Positions 44,001-53,303 of a stretch of DNA of 64,000 nt are shown piece by piece. Both the position numbers and the translations under genes were made by a program. Source of the DNA: Yersinia bercovieri ATCC 43970 (GTDB lineage: Bacteria; Pseudomonadota; Gammaproteobacteria; Enterobacterales; Enterobacteriaceae); contig NZ_CP054044.1 of NCBI RefSeq assembly GCF_013282745.1, positions 2,170,001 through 2,234,000 on the forward strand, written 5' to 3'. The notes below the pieces were generated by a model, which worked only from the letters and a program-made list of their open reading frames with translations, did no database searches and was not told where the DNA came from. Each line of letters begins with the position of its first letter. Within the stretch, counting starts at the first letter, position 1.

Positions 44001-46679
44001 GGTCAGAATATCCAACTGCCCGCCTTACCTTATCCGGCGGTGACGCCACGTCAGGATCGCCAGATGGTCACCCGCGTACAGGCGGGGGAAAACCTTAGCG
44101 CAGCAGCCAATAGCCAGCTCCTTGGCTACGGCGCAGAACTCTTTTCTGGCGGTGACATGACCCTCACGTCGGGCGGCAATATGCGCTTTGAGTCACTGCT
44201 CAACGAAGAGCATCATGGCGGCGGCGATAATTTCAGCTATCGAAAGCTCCAGCAACCGACGCAACTGAACAGCGGCGGTGTGCTGACACTGATTTCAAAC
44301 GGCAGTATTCTGTTTCAGGCCACCCAACTGGCCGCTAAAAGCCTGATGGATATCGCCGCTGAAGGGGGCTACTTATTTGCTCAGGCAATGGAAGAGACCA
44401 GCCATGCCGAAGAGCGCTGGACCACCCGCAGATGGTATGGGCGGAAAAAGTCGCACCATAATGTCAGCCACTCCAGCATCAATAAAGTCACAGAATTCAC
44501 TGCTGGCGGTGATATCAGTCTGTTAAGCCGCGATGACAGCACCTATCAGGCCAGTAAAATCGCGGCGGGGCAGAATGCCAAACTCACCAGCACCCACGGC
44601 AAAGTGATTTTCGAGGCGGTTAAAGATAGCGCGTTTGAACAAAAAACCACGCTGGCAAAGGGTTTTTACATCAAGCAGACCGATAGCGGCTATCAGCAGG
44701 GCAAGTGGGTGTTGCCGACGATTCATACCGGCGGTGAATTAACGGTCAATGCCGCGCAGGGTATCAGTGCCGATGTGAAGGCAAAAAATAGCCAATCTAT
44801 TCAGGCGGCGATTAACGCACTGGCAGTGATCCCCGGTAATGAATGGTTAAAAGACCTGCATCTGCGGGATGATGTGCAGTGGCAAAAAGTGATGGATGCC
44901 TATCACAGTTGGGATCACCAAAGCGAGCGCCTGAACCCGGTGGTGGCTGCAGTAATAGGCATTGGCGTGGCTGTCGCCACTGCTGGGTCGGGGCTGGTCG
45001 CCACCGCCAATAGTGCGGTGGGCGGCGGTGTCGCGGGCGGCGCAGTGACTGGGGGGATCTCCGCACTGGCATCGCAGGCGGCGGTCTCTCTGGTGGATAA
45101 TCAAGGGGATATCTCCAAAACCTTCAAAGATCTGGGCAGCAAATCCTCAGTAAAATCATTGGTCACCTCAATGGCAATTGGGGGCGCATTGAGTGGATTT
45201 GATGTGCTGATGGGCTGGGAGGCTGCCGCCGAGGGGGCGAGTGCTGCCAAATTACCGCGCTTGAGTGACGGCGACTGGAGCAAAGTTGCCCAGCGAGTCG
45301 CAGGTCAATCTCTGCTCAGTTCCAGCCTCAATACCGGCATCAACGGGGGTAGTTTTAAAGATAATCTGACCCTCGCGCTCCTCGCCAATCTCGGCGGGCA
45401 GTTACATGCCGAAGGGGCCAATTTGATTGGTAATAACGGCGCAGTTTTGGGCGCACCCGGCAAAGCGATCAGCCATGCCATTATGGCCGGGATCGCCGCT
45501 GAAATCGGCGGCGGCAGTGCCAAAGGTGCCGCGGCAGGCGCACTGGCAGCTGAGCTGGCCGGAGTGGTGATGGGTGATAATATCATCGGCCCACAGGAGT
45601 GGCAGGAGCGGCAAGCGCAACTCAGCCGTATCGCGGGCGCTGTTGCCGGGGCGTTAGTCACCGGAAGAGCAGAGGGAGCCTACAGTGGTGCGAATGCTGC
45701 CGAATTGGTCGAGCGGTTTAACCGCCAATTACATCTGGCGGAAGTCAAGGCTGTTAACGAGCTGGCGCAAGGTAACCACGTTAAACAAGAGCGCTTTCTG
45801 GCTGCATCCTGTAGACAAGTCAATTGTACTGCACAAGAGTCATTAAATTCTGCTGAGCGAGCACGGGCTGAGACGTTAATGGCGAGGTATCCTGATACGG
45901 CAGAAGAAGATGGTATTTTAACCCGCTATTGGATACAAAAAGAAAAACAACGTTTTGGCCATTACCCTGCTTTTACTGGTGTTGAACAGATACAATTATT
46001 TACCTACACTGAGACAGATAAGCTTTCTGATAGTCAGCTTTTCGCCAAAAATCAGTGGGTTGAAAATGCCAGTAATATCACGGGCTGGTCTAAAGGGACA
46101 ATAGAAGCCCTTGGGTTGTCGATATCTTTGGCGGGGGTAGTGCAGGGGAAAGGCGGAGCAGCTAAAGCTATGACCCCTACTAGTAATTGGGGGGATTTTC
46201 TTCGCACTGAGAAGGTAATTCAGCAGTCAGCAGTAATGAAACAGCAAATTATTGACATCAGAGCCAGTTTACCTTCTGGCTTAAAGCGAGAAGGTAATGT
46301 TGCCGTTGCTCACGTTAATATTGATGGCTTACCTCTCCGAGTATCAGCCCACAGCCGAATTGATACGCCAACTCTTTCACAGGTAGCTCAAGGCATTGTG
46401 GGTAAAAGCAGTGGGATATTTTCTACTCAAACCTTGCCAAGTAAAACAGGGGCAATGATTCCCAGAGCTACAGACTCAGAAGCAAAAATTTTAGACAGTA
46501 TCGCTAAACAACTTGGAAACAAAACGACTACCACTGGGACTGTAAATATCTTCACTGAACGTCCTGCATGTGTAAGTTGTCTTGGTGTTGTCGAGCAATT
46601 CAAAGCTAAATATCCAAATATTCAGGTGAACGTCTTAGATAACAATGGGGTTGTATTAAGACCTCTGAGGAAAAACTGA
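41001..46679 (+). CDS. Two-partner-secretion exoprotein (CdiA/hemagglutinin-like) with C-terminal deaminase-like toxin
   Basis: 1892 residues. Signal peptide about 1-31 (LHPAIAA). The TPS secretion domain is duplicated at its start: VVNIHAPNANGISHN..LTCDGCSFIN at about 39-139 and again at about 164-264, then continues once (LTTGTPIFN). A central filamentous-hemagglutinin region (about 380-1290) is short for a CdiA. DUF637-type pretoxin region about 1300-1560 with the boundary segment VVMGDNIIGPQEWQ. The C-terminal 330 residues are variable and end in a deaminase-like fold with D1825-x-E1827 and P-A-C1857-x-x-C1860. A small gene overlaps its stop. No transporter gene is adjacent. Family call sure, toxin class probable. 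Confidence 0.85.
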   Translation: MEEFACRSRRIASWLLIYLTALEPLHPAIAAQQQEIPPVVNIHAPNANGISHNLYDDFSINASGGVLNNATEAGQSVLAGELAANPKFNGNSAKLIINEVVSSKPSNLAGKLEIFGQKADLLIANPNGLTCDGCSFINARHIILSGGSTSLDKLLADVYNRAQIVNINAPNANGISHNRYRDFSINAYGGVLNNATEAGQSVLAGKLAANHKFNGNSAKLIINEVVSNDPSTLAGKLEIFGQKADLLIANPNGLTCDGCSFINASGVTLTTGTPIFNSQGELERLNVAGGAITVGEKGFNGQSYDYTQFISRTLTLEGEAHASHLDIILGVNQVDYQNGHIQSAQPGEAAPVLALDTKELGGMYANRIRLVATEKGADLNAKNITSHQGNISLDAAGNITFGNVTAKKDLNVIGQNTTVTVGSTLHSGRDITLANAELNNFGQVKADRDMRLFSDQVRNTGSSAKLYANNQMWIQKDAEGNKNALVENKSGSIKTGTGDLIIRTDKLENTRQIFNADWEGLTPDSTSANVYDNEDYRYHPVIKTVNLSEDQLPYDFPRKWFGTTDFRVIHKLAQWSLYKVNTEKSLYQVTAEAPAATLYSGGNLYINASQLANKVSNIGADKDIFLTGDNFLNSSHSSWIKDEFIDYEVQGGMHNRDRAMEHEWYTVWTEAEKYPAAITAQGNVVLDFNNQIHLDAGWPKNEEDSDISFWLKQQTQPILHGNNILLHGNRIISNDLIHARGDLTFIAEDTIDLNSSTLRGRDISLTALNDINVINSEVAGRDILVSSRQGHIEFKPIDDIPHYFQPDYQRVISQINARGDFTAIAGKNINLTDTLLHPARNISLLANQDVNIVHTDSLITLALLSKIFTRAENIELFNKLFSLPGQLKSHGNMTFNAGNNLSLRGVTLDAGQDVNLHAARDINLSPRNIPWMATLLSEKHKTIDSIFYPHDDISLAFSVSHIPELNAQINANGNILINAGRDILAQASTITADKNITLLAGQNIQLPALPYPAVTPRQDRQMVTRVQAGENLSAAANSQLLGYGAELFSGGDMTLTSGGNMRFESLLNEEHHGGGDNFSYRKLQQPTQLNSGGVLTLISNGSILFQATQLAAKSLMDIAAEGGYLFAQAMEETSHAEERWTTRRWYGRKKSHHNVSHSSINKVTEFTAGGDISLLSRDDSTYQASKIAAGQNAKLTSTHGKVIFEAVKDSAFEQKTTLAKGFYIKQTDSGYQQGKWVLPTIHTGGELTVNAAQGISADVKAKNSQSIQAAINALAVIPGNEWLKDLHLRDDVQWQKVMDAYHSWDHQSERLNPVVAAVIGIGVAVATAGSGLVATANSAVGGGVAGGAVTGGISALASQAAVSLVDNQGDISKTFKDLGSKSSVKSLVTSMAIGGALSGFDVLMGWEAAAEGASAAKLPRLSDGDWSKVAQRVAGQSLLSSSLNTGINGGSFKDNLTLALLANLGGQLHAEGANLIGNNGAVLGAPGKAISHAIMAGIAAEIGGGSAKGAAAGALAAELAGVVMGDNIIGPQEWQERQAQLSRIAGAVAGALVTGRAEGAYSGANAAELVERFNRQLHLAEVKAVNELAQGNHVKQERFLAASCRQVNCTAQESLNSAERARAETLMARYPDTAEEDGILTRYWIQKEKQRFGHYPAFTGVEQIQLFTYTETDKLSDSQLFAKNQWVENASNITGWSKGTIEALGLSISLAGVVQGKGGAAKAMTPTSNWGDFLRTEKVIQQSAVMKQQIIDIRASLPSGLKREGNVAVAHVNIDGLPLRVSAHSRIDTPTLSQVAQGIVGKSSGIFSTQTLPSKTGAMIPRATDSEAKILDSIAKQLGNKTTTTGTVNIFTERPACVSCLGVVEQFKAKYPNIQVNVLDNNGVVLRPLRKN
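41118..41418 (+). repeat. Direct repeat, copy 1, in the TPS domain
   Basis: About 301 bases repeated with high identity at 41493-41793 (offset 375). Both copies encode the VNIxAPNANGISHN to TCDGCSFINA part of the secretion domain in the same frame. Confidence 0.93.
41493..41793 (+). repeat. Direct repeat, copy 2, in the TPS domain
   Basis: Second copy of the 301-base unit. This copy is followed by the normal continuation of a TPS domain, so it looks like the original and copy 1 the inserted duplicate, or the reverse after recombination. Confidence 0.93.
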
Positions 46680-47026
46680 TGGAAAATAGAGTTGTATACT
46701 CGGAAATAAAAACATGGTTGTTAGAATCCTTTTTTAACAGTTGTAGGGACCGCAGAGGCAATAAAGATGGCTGGACACATGAATCAATAGTTGCTGATAT
46801 TTATGATGGGTATACCTCAAGCTTTGATTATCCTATTGAATATCTGATGCTTGAGGTGGTAGCACTAGTACTAGTTGGTGGCTGGTATCCATCTCAGGTT
46901 GAATTCCATCAAAATAAGATCGCTAAGTTATTAACAGAAAATAGCTTTGATAATTTGTTATCTACAGTTCCAGATGATGAGGCTGAAGAACTGAAGCTCG
47001 ATATGAGAATATTAAAACTTATATAA
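46679..47026 (+). CDS. Candidate immunity protein for the deaminase-like toxin
   Basis: 115 residues, with the ATG overlapping the exoprotein stop (TGATG), the usual position of a CdiI. No signal peptide; acidic, with a hydrophobic central stretch (LMLEVVALVLVGGWYP). I do not recognise the family. Immunity function is inferred only from position and size. Base composition is more A+T-rich than the upstream gene, as is common for such cassettes. Confidence 0.7.
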   Translation: MENRVVYSEIKTWLLESFFNSCRDRRGNKDGWTHESIVADIYDGYTSSFDYPIEYLMLEVVALVLVGGWYPSQVEFHQNKIAKLLTENSFDNLLSTVPDDEAEELKLDMRILKLI

Positions 47027-47051
47027 TCAAGGTCTTTCCTAACCCAGCAGA

Positions 47052-47113
47052 CGTCACCATTTCATGGTGGCGGCTGCTCATGACCAAATCTTAAAACTCG
47101 TGAAAGTATCATC
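47052..47113. repeat. 62-base linker repeat, copy A
   Basis: Same length as 49009-49070 and alike at most positions. It contains a hairpin (CGTCACCA/TGGTGGCG) followed by AAATCTTAAAACT and a decayed start of the GENII codons. It lies directly after the first immunity gene. Confidence 0.85.
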
Positions 47114-48474
47114 ATACTCTAGCGGGTCAATCCATCATTAGCGCCAGCCTGAACACCGCCATTAATGGTGGCAGCTTTAAAGATAATCTGGCCACGGCAT
47201 TACTAACCAGTGTGGGGTCTCAGTTGCATGCTGAGGGCGCTAATTTAATCGGCAATAATGGCGAAGTATTAGGCGTGTCGGGCAAAGCCTTGAGCCATGC
47301 GCTGGTTGCTGGCGTTGCGGCTGAAATCGGTGGTGGTAATGCGAAAGGTGCCGCCGCCGGCGCACTGGCCGCCGAGCTGGCCGCCGAGCTGGCCGGAGTG
47401 GTGATGGGCGAGAATATCATCGGCCTACAGGAGTGGCAGGCTAAATCCGAGCGTCAGGCCCAGTTAACCCGCTTCTTCGGTGGCGTGGTGGGGGCGGTCT
47501 TTACCGGCAAAGCAGAAGGCGCGTACAGCGGAGCCAGCGCTGCCGAAACGGCATTTCGTTATAATTACCTTAGCCACCATCAACAAAAACTGATGGAAGC
47601 TGAAATGGCGGCTGCCAAAACGCTGGCAGATAAGGGGAGAGTCTTTATTGACTGGGGGCTGACCAGCGCGACCCAGGATGGCGCTTTTGCCGCCGGGATT
47701 GTCGCCAGTGTGCCAGAGGGGCTTTATGACAGTGCCGTTGAATTGTTGGGGATGCTAAAAGAGCCTCAGCAAGCGATCAGCGCATTGAGAGCGCTGATTA
47801 ACAGCGATGATGTTATTGGCACGGTGGCGCAGAGTGTCAAGCAAGGCTGGCTGGCGCGGATTAATAGCATGGAGGCGAATTATCAGCGAGCCGGAACCCG
47901 TGGCGCCTATGCCTCGGGTGTTGAAGCGGGTAAACTGCTGTTTGAGTTTGGCGGCTACGCGGTGGGTATTGGCGGGTTAGCGAAAAGCGGTGTACGCGTT
48001 GCCAGCAGGCAGATAGAGAAGTTTGCGGGGCCAAGGATTGCGACGGTAAGCCGGTCAAAAATTGGTATCCAATGGGGGCAAGGTATCAAGCAACAAGGTA
48101 TGCCGTGGGAAGATTATGTGGGAACACAACTTCCAGCAGATGCACGGTTGCCACCAAACTTTAAGACGTTTGATTACTATAACCCCATTTCCCGAACTGC
48201 CATCAGTGTAAAAACCCTAGATACCACCACTGCGGCCAGAGTGGCGAATCCAGGGCAAATCTACAGTTCGTTGAAAGGAAATATTGATAAGGTCGCGAAG
48301 TTTGAAACACATGGGCTTTCTGATGAAATATTAAAATCGTCAATGATCACGAATCGAGAAATACAACTGGCTATCCCAGCACGGACGAATAAAACCCAGT
48401 GGATGGAAATCAATCGGGCAATTGAGTACGGGAAAAATCAGGGTGTAAATATCACAGTGACACAGGTGAAATAG
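47104..48474 (+). CDS. Orphan CdiA C-terminal toxin module, EC869-like nuclease
   Basis: The frame is open from 47104 and encodes 456 residues; the first usable start is GTG 47212 with no ribosome site, so it is a displaced 3' fragment rather than a full gene. It begins with DUF637 pretoxin sequence homologous to the main exoprotein ([23 protein letters not shown]) and repeats the boundary [14 protein letters not shown]. The C-terminal domain ([40 protein letters not shown]) matches what I know of the PD-(D/E)XK-type CDI toxin of E. coli EC869. Cognate immunity follows 2 bases later. Confidence 0.75.
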   Translation, partial: KYHHTLAGQSIISASLNTAINGGSFKDNLATALLTSVGSQLHAEGANLIGNNGEVLGVSGKALSHALVAGVAAEIGGGNAKGAAAGALAAELAAELAGVVMGENIIGLQEWQAKSERQAQLTRFFGGVVGAVFTGKAEGAYSGASAAETAFRYNYLSHHQQKLMEAEMAAAKTLADKGRVFIDWGLTSATQDGAFAAGIVASVPEGLYDSAVELLGMLKEPQQAISALRALINSDDVIGTVAQSVKQGWLARINSMEANYQRAGTRGAYASGVEAGKLLFEFGGYAVGIGGLAKSGVRVASRQIEKFAGPRIATVSRSKIGIQWGQGIKQQGMPWEDYVGTQLPADARLPPNFKTFDYYNPISRTAISVKTLDTTTAARVANPGQIYSSLKGNIDKVAKFETHGLSDEILKSSMITNREIQLAIPARTNKTQWMEINRAIEYGKNQGVNITVTQVK

Positions 48475-48476
48475 TT

Positions 48477-48977
48477 ATGTTCAATAAAGATCAGGATTAC
48501 TGGATCTCAGTTTTTTCTACTAAAGAATTTTTGTGTATAGATACATATTCTGGACTTGGCAGGGTGCGTAGAGATCCACTTTTTCCCTCCTGCCTATTAC
48601 CCGCTGATGCAGGTGATAAAAGCATTGGTGACGCTGTTCTGTTTGCATTGTCAAATAGCCGAACATTAACCTCTCTTGAGGAGCGTGTGGCTTTTTTTGA
48701 TCTTGAAAAAGGCAAAGAGCAATATGCAGCCTGGGTAGCCATGTTAATGGGAAGATTTGGTTATAAAACCAAAAGGGCATTATTCAAGGATATGAAGAGT
48801 TGTCATATCCATTGTATTAATGATTGGATCAGGATTTCGCCTACTCATCATGAGAAACTAGAAGCATGGAGTGGTAAAGGAATAAAGGGAGCGGATGATG
48901 TGCTTATCTCTGTGGATAGTGAGCCAGAAGAGATAGGTGCCGCGCTGCGATTAGCCATTAGCCGCTGCACGGGTTGA
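48477..48977 (+). CDS. CDI immunity protein CdiI (DUF1436 family)
   Basis: 166 residues. The pattern [61 protein letters not shown] and [14 protein letters not shown] fits the DUF1436/CdiI family. It starts 2 bases after the orphan toxin module and would neutralise that toxin. No signal peptide, so cytoplasmic. Even if the toxin is silent, the gene could give immunity to toxin-delivering neighbours. Confidence 0.8.
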   Translation: MFNKDQDYWISVFSTKEFLCIDTYSGLGRVRRDPLFPSCLLPADAGDKSIGDAVLFALSNSRTLTSLEERVAFFDLEKGKEQYAAWVAMLMGRFGYKTKRALFKDMKSCHIHCINDWIRISPTHHEKLEAWSGKGIKGADDVLISVDSEPEEIGAALRLAISRCTG

Positions 48978-49008
48978 TAATTAGAGCTGTTTCATTTCAA
49001 TCACTTGC

Positions 49009-49070
49009 CGTCACCATTTCGTGGTGGCGGTGACTCGCGACTAAATCTTAAAACTGGTGAAAATATCATC
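49009..49070. repeat. 62-base linker repeat, copy B
   Basis: Second copy of the linker after the second immunity gene. It has the same hairpin (CCGTCACCA/TGGTGGCGG with one G-U pair) and AAATCTTAAAACT. It runs in frame into a remnant of the GENIIG boundary. Confidence 0.85.
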
Positions 49071-49115
49071 GGCCCGCAGCAGTGGCAGGTTAAATCCGAG
49101 CATCAGGCCAACTAA
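49056..49115 (+). pseudogene. Remnant of a third CdiA pretoxin boundary
   Basis: Reads GENIIGPQQWQVKSEHQAN then stop. 47 of 54 bases match 47407-47460 inside the orphan module, covering the same boundary motif. Nothing of a toxin follows. It marks an older C-terminal cassette that has been lost. Confidence 0.8.
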
Positions 49116-49128
49116 CGATCACGTAATC

Positions 49129-49154
49129 TTGCCGATCAGTTAACTGATCGGCAA
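49129..49154. terminator. 26-base perfect palindrome between the CDI remnants and speD
   Basis: TTGCCGATCAGTT followed directly by its reverse complement. It may end speED transcription (minus strand) or the island. There is no clear T-run on either side. Confidence 0.5.
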
Positions 49155-49200
49155 TGCGGCTAAAAACCGGATTTTAAAGTCTGATATTACCCGCAACTTA

Positions 49201-49995
49201 TTACACTTCTGGCATGTTGCGGCCATAGTAGATTTCCTGCATTTCTTTGTATAACAGGCGGGTAATACGTTCTCGTTCTTCCGCACTCAGCTCTTCTGGC
49301 TTGGCATTAAACAGGTAATGCTTCAAATCGAAATCTTTCAGCATCATCTTGGTATGGAAGATATTTTCCTGATAAACATTCACATCCATCATGTGATAAA
49401 GCGACTTCATATCATCTGACATAAAGTTCTGAATCGAGTTAATTTTATGATCAATAAAGTGTTTAACCCCGTTGATATCACGGGTAAATCCGCGCACCCG
49501 ATAATCCATGGTGACGATGTCGGACTCCAACTGATGGATCAGGTAATTCAGGGCTTTTAGCGGTGAAATTACCCCGCAGGTCGAGACTTCGATATCGGCA
49601 CGGAAAGTGCATAGCCCCGCTTCAGGGTGACTTTCTGGGTAGGTATGGACGCAGATATGGCTCTTGTCCAAATGCGCAACCACCGCATTTGGCAGCGGGC
49701 CGGGGTGCTCTGAGGTATCGACATCACGAGGATCGACCGGCTCTTCGCTGACTAAAATGGTGACACTGGCACCCTGCGGATCGTAATCCTGACGCGCAAT
49801 ATTCAATATATTGGCACCAATGATTGAGCAGGTTTCACTCAAGATCTCGGTCAGGCGGTTGGCGTTGTACTGTTCGTCAATGTAGGCGATATAGCCGTCG
49901 CGGTCGTCTGCGGTTTTGGCATAACAAATATCGTAAATACAAAAACTCAGGCTTTTCGTCAGGTTGTTGAAGCCATGTAGTTTAAGCTTGGACAA
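49201..49995 (-). CDS. speD: S-adenosylmethionine decarboxylase proenzyme SpeD
   Basis: 264 residues, the E. coli length. The self-cleavage site is Lys111-Ser112 in [17 protein letters not shown], with Ser becoming the pyruvoyl cofactor. It supplies decarboxylated SAM for spermidine synthesis. Downstream partner of speE, 14 bases apart. Confidence 0.97.
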   Translation of the reverse strand: MSKLKLHGFNNLTKSLSFCIYDICYAKTADDRDGYIAYIDEQYNANRLTEILSETCSIIGANILNIARQDYDPQGASVTILVSEEPVDPRDVDTSEHPGPLPNAVVAHLDKSHICVHTYPESHPEAGLCTFRADIEVSTCGVISPLKALNYLIHQLESDIVTMDYRVRGFTRDINGVKHFIDHKINSIQNFMSDDMKSLYHMMDVNVYQENIFHTKMMLKDFDLKHYLFNAKPEELSAEERERITRLLYKEMQEIYYGRNMPEV

Positions 49996-50009
49996 TTTGG
50001 TTCCGCTCC

Positions 50010-50882
50010 TTATGGATTATCAACACGGGCCGTTAAGGCATTCAACAGATATTGTGGCAGTGCGAAGCTGCCGACATGAATGGCTGGGTTATAGTAACGG
50101 CAAGTTAGGCCCGCATCGGCAAAACGTTGTTGCAGTGTGGCCTGATCTAACTGACGCAGCGAGGGATTTTGAGTTGCCCAAGCGAACGTCATAATGCCAC
50201 CGTAATAGGTTGGAATGGCGGCCTGATAAAAACTGACATCGCTAAAATAGTGGCTAAGCTTATTGTGGCTGTCGACCGCTTCATCTTGTTGCAGGAAGCA
50301 AACGCCGTTTTGCGCGACAAAAATACCACCGTCGTTCAGGCTACGGGCGCACCCTTGGTAGAAAGCAGAGGTGAACAGGCTTTCTCCTGGGCCGATGGGG
50401 TCGGTGCAGTCAGAGATGATGACATCAAATTTTTCCGTGGTTTGATTGACGAAGTTAACACCATCATCAATCACCAATGTGAAGCGGGGATCATCATAGG
50501 CACCAGCACTGTGATTCGGTAGATATTGGCGGCAGAACGCCACCACACCCGCGTCAATTTCGACCATGGTAATTTGGTCGATATTTTTATGGCGGCTGAC
50601 TTCACGCAGCATTGCACCGTCACCACCACCGATGATCAGCACGCTCTTCGCCTGACCGTGGGCCAGTATAGGGACGTGAGTCATCATTTCGTGATAGATA
50701 AATTCATCACGCTCGGTGGTTTGCACCACGCCATCTAAGGCCATGACCCGACCCAGCACGGGGTTCTCAAAAATCACCAGATCCTGATGCTCGGTTTTTT
50801 CGCGGTACAGGACATTCTCTACTGAAAAGTACTGGCCGAAGTTGGCATGTAATGTTTCATACCATAGTTCTTTCTGTGACAT
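50010..50882 (-). CDS. speE: Spermidine synthase SpeE
   Basis: 290 residues from ATG 50882 ([19 protein letters not shown]). AAGGAG lies 11 bases upstream; an in-frame start 78 bases further up would add an unrelated segment. Methyltransferase-like fold with [14 protein letters not shown] and the putrescine-site segment [13 protein letters not shown]. It transfers aminopropyl from decarboxylated SAM to putrescine. Operon speE-speD. Confidence 0.96.
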   Translation of the reverse strand: MSQKELWYETLHANFGQYFSVENVLYREKTEHQDLVIFENPVLGRVMALDGVVQTTERDEFIYHEMMTHVPILAHGQAKSVLIIGGGDGAMLREVSRHKNIDQITMVEIDAGVVAFCRQYLPNHSAGAYDDPRFTLVIDDGVNFVNQTTEKFDVIISDCTDPIGPGESLFTSAFYQGCARSLNDGGIFVAQNGVCFLQQDEAVDSHNKLSHYFSDVSFYQAAIPTYYGGIMTFAWATQNPSLRQLDQATLQQRFADAGLTCRYYNPAIHVGSFALPQYLLNALTARVDNP

Positions 50883-50997
50883 GTTCGGGGCTTCTCCTTC
50901 GCAGTAACAGCCATGAAAAATGGGGGGCAACATCATAGCCAACTCTGCCTGAGGTTGCACGGCGGAATTCCAGACTGAAAGGATAAAGGTGGGATCG

Positions 50998-51345
50998 CTA
51001 GTTAGCGTAGGCCAATAAACTTAAAGAGTCACGGGCCAGAGACTTACATTTGGTTGGAACGGGGATGGCAATACCACGTAGGTCTCGATAGCTATCTTCA
51101 CCTAACGCTTTCATATTAAAACTATTGTAGTTACGCAGGTCCCAGCGATTTTGTTGGGCAAAATAGACGATTGCCCGCTTGATTTCATTATTGGGTAACT
51201 CGTTGTACCCACAATCATTTTTTAGATAGACGAATACCGCAGTCAGATCCGCGAGATCTTCTGCTTCAGATTCACTTAATGCAGAGCTGGCAGATGAGAA
51301 TCCGCACAGAGTAAGCAGCAGCATAACTAACGTTGTTCTTTTCAT
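50998..51345 (-). CDS. yacC: Periplasmic protein YacC (PulS/OutS pilotin-like family)
   Basis: 115 residues from ATG 51345 ([21 protein letters not shown]), matching the E. coli length. An ATG 21 bases upstream is possible and neither start has a clear ribosome site. Signal peptide to about residue 21, then [25 protein letters not shown] and [20 protein letters not shown], conserved with E. coli YacC. Two Cys residues could form a disulfide. Function not established. Confidence 0.88.
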   Translation of the reverse strand: MKRTTLVMLLLTLCGFSSASSALSESEAEDLADLTAVFVYLKNDCGYNELPNNEIKRAIVYFAQQNRWDLRNYNSFNMKALGEDSYRDLRGIAIPVPTKCKSLARDSLSLLAYAN

Positions 51346-51576
51346 AGCGGAAATAGGCTTGTTCATTGTTAACAGACGTTATCACACTGTGATGCCCCAA
51401 TGTAAACAATATTACATTGGGGATGATTCACAGAGTGATTGATTGCACCTTGACCTTCCTGTTAGGGGAGGGTTTATGCTCGCGCATAATGCTGTTTTTT
51501 TGCCACTTAGGCACTCACCCGCGATAACTGCTGACTTTTCATCAGTATTTATCGGCTATCACGAATGGAGACGACC

Positions 51577-53172
51577 ATGCATCGCCGTGATTTTATCAAA
51601 TTAACGGCAGCTCTTGGAGCCGCCACTTCACTGCCTTTATGGAGCCGCGCGGCCTGGGCCGCAGATTTTTCACCACTGCCTATCCCGCCACTGCTCCAGC
51701 CGGACGCCACTGGCAACATTAATCTGAATATTCAGACCGGCACTATGGCTTGGTTGCCATCTGCTGCTACCCAAACTTGGGGCTACAATGGCAATTTACT
51801 GGGGCCAGCCATTCGTTTATCACGGGGCAAGCCGGTCAACATCAATGTCACCAACTCCCTACCGGAGGCGACGACGGTGCATTGGCACGGTCTGGAGATC
51901 CCCGGCGAAATGGATGGTGGCCCGCAGGCGCTGATTCAGCCCGGTGCAAAACGTCAGATCACATTTACCGTCGAACAACCGGCGGCTACCTGCTGGTTCC
52001 ACCCTCATACCCATGGTAAAACCGGCCGTCAGGTGGCGATGGGGTTAGGCGGTTTGGTACTGATTGATGATAGTGATAGTGAGAAACTGCCACTGCCGAA
52101 ACAGTGGGGTGTTGATGATATTCCGGTGATTTTGCAGGATAAATTACTGGGCAAAGATGGCCAGATTGACTATCAGCTGGATGTCATGACCGCCGCTGTT
52201 GGCTGGTTTGGTGACCGCATGTTCACCAATGGCGCACATTATCCGCAACAAATTACGCCGCGCGGTTGGGTGCGATTAAGGCTACTCAATGGTTGCAACG
52301 CCCGCTCACTAAATCTGGCACTGAGTGATGGCCGCCCCATGTATGTCATTGGCAGTGATGGCGGGCTACTGGCGGAGCCGGTGGCGGTAAAAGAGTTGCC
52401 AATTCTTATGGGGGAGCGTTTCGAAGTGTTGGTGGATACCTCGGATGGCAAGGCCTTTGATCTCGTCACCCTATCGGTGAAACAGATGGGCATGACGTTA
52501 GCGCCCTTTGATAAGCCGCTGCCGGTATTACGTATTCAGCCTTCACTGACGACAGGGAGCAAGGTGTTGCCGGATTCGCTGGTGGTGGTGCCTGCGCTCG
52601 CCGATGTTAGCGGTTTGCAGGAGCGTTGGTTCCAACTGATGATGGACCCTAAACTGGATATGCTGGGTATGCAGGCGCTGATGAGCCGCTATGGTATGCA
52701 GGCGATGGCTGGTATGAGCATGGATCACGGCACTATGATGGATAATGGCAACATGGCGGGTATGGATCACGGGAATATGAAAGGCATGGATCATGGCGCG
52801 ATGAAAGCCGCCCCCGCCTTTGATTTCAGTCATGCCAATATGATTAACGGCAAAACATTCTCAATGAGTGAAGCGGCGTTTGATGCCAAACAGGGCAAAT
52901 ACGAGAAGTGGACGATTTCCGGTGAAGGCGACATGATGCTGCATCCATTCCATGTCCATGGCACGCAGTTCCGTATTTTGACAGAAAATGGTAAGCCGCC
53001 AGCAGAACATCGCCGTGGCTGGAAAGATACTGTGAGGGTGGAAGGGGCGCGCAGTGAAATTTTAGTGCGCTTTAATCATCTGGCACCAGCCAGTATGCCT
53101 TATATGGCGCATTGCCACCTGCTGGAACATGAGGACACCGGCATGATGATGGGCTTTACTGTCAGTGCTTGA
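51577..53172 (+). CDS. cueO: Multicopper oxidase CueO (cuprous oxidase)
   Basis: 531 residues from ATG 51577 ([28 protein letters not shown]), a Tat signal with twin Arg; GGAG precedes it. Copper ligands are visible in [35 protein letters not shown] and [16 protein letters not shown]. The Met/His-rich segment near 375-415 ([24 protein letters not shown]) is the Cu(I)-binding region special to CueO. It oxidises Cu(I) in the periplasm for copper tolerance. Confidence 0.95.
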   Translation: MHRRDFIKLTAALGAATSLPLWSRAAWAADFSPLPIPPLLQPDATGNINLNIQTGTMAWLPSAATQTWGYNGNLLGPAIRLSRGKPVNINVTNSLPEATTVHWHGLEIPGEMDGGPQALIQPGAKRQITFTVEQPAATCWFHPHTHGKTGRQVAMGLGGLVLIDDSDSEKLPLPKQWGVDDIPVILQDKLLGKDGQIDYQLDVMTAAVGWFGDRMFTNGAHYPQQITPRGWVRLRLLNGCNARSLNLALSDGRPMYVIGSDGGLLAEPVAVKELPILMGERFEVLVDTSDGKAFDLVTLSVKQMGMTLAPFDKPLPVLRIQPSLTTGSKVLPDSLVVVPALADVSGLQERWFQLMMDPKLDMLGMQALMSRYGMQAMAGMSMDHGTMMDNGNMAGMDHGNMKGMDHGAMKAAPAFDFSHANMINGKTFSMSEAAFDAKQGKYEKWTISGEGDMMLHPFHVHGTQFRILTENGKPPAEHRRGWKDTVRVEGARSEILVRFNHLAPASMPYMAHCHLLEHEDTGMMMGFTVSA

Positions 53173-53176
53173 GTTA

Positions 53177-53200
53177 ATCCCCGGTAAGGTTGCCGGGGAT
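53177..53200 (+). terminator. Hairpin after cueO
   Basis: An 8-bp perfect stem ATCCCCGG/CCGGGGAT (53177-53184, 53193-53200) 5 bases after the stop. There is no good T-run, so termination is uncertain. Confidence 0.45.
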
Positions 53201-53303
53201 GCTCCGTTTGTCGGTGGGTCAGCCCGTCGCAACCTGACACGGGCTATGGTAAACTCAGCGGCTTTCTTCCGGCATCCAACGTAAAAAAGCGACGTTAATA
53301 CCT

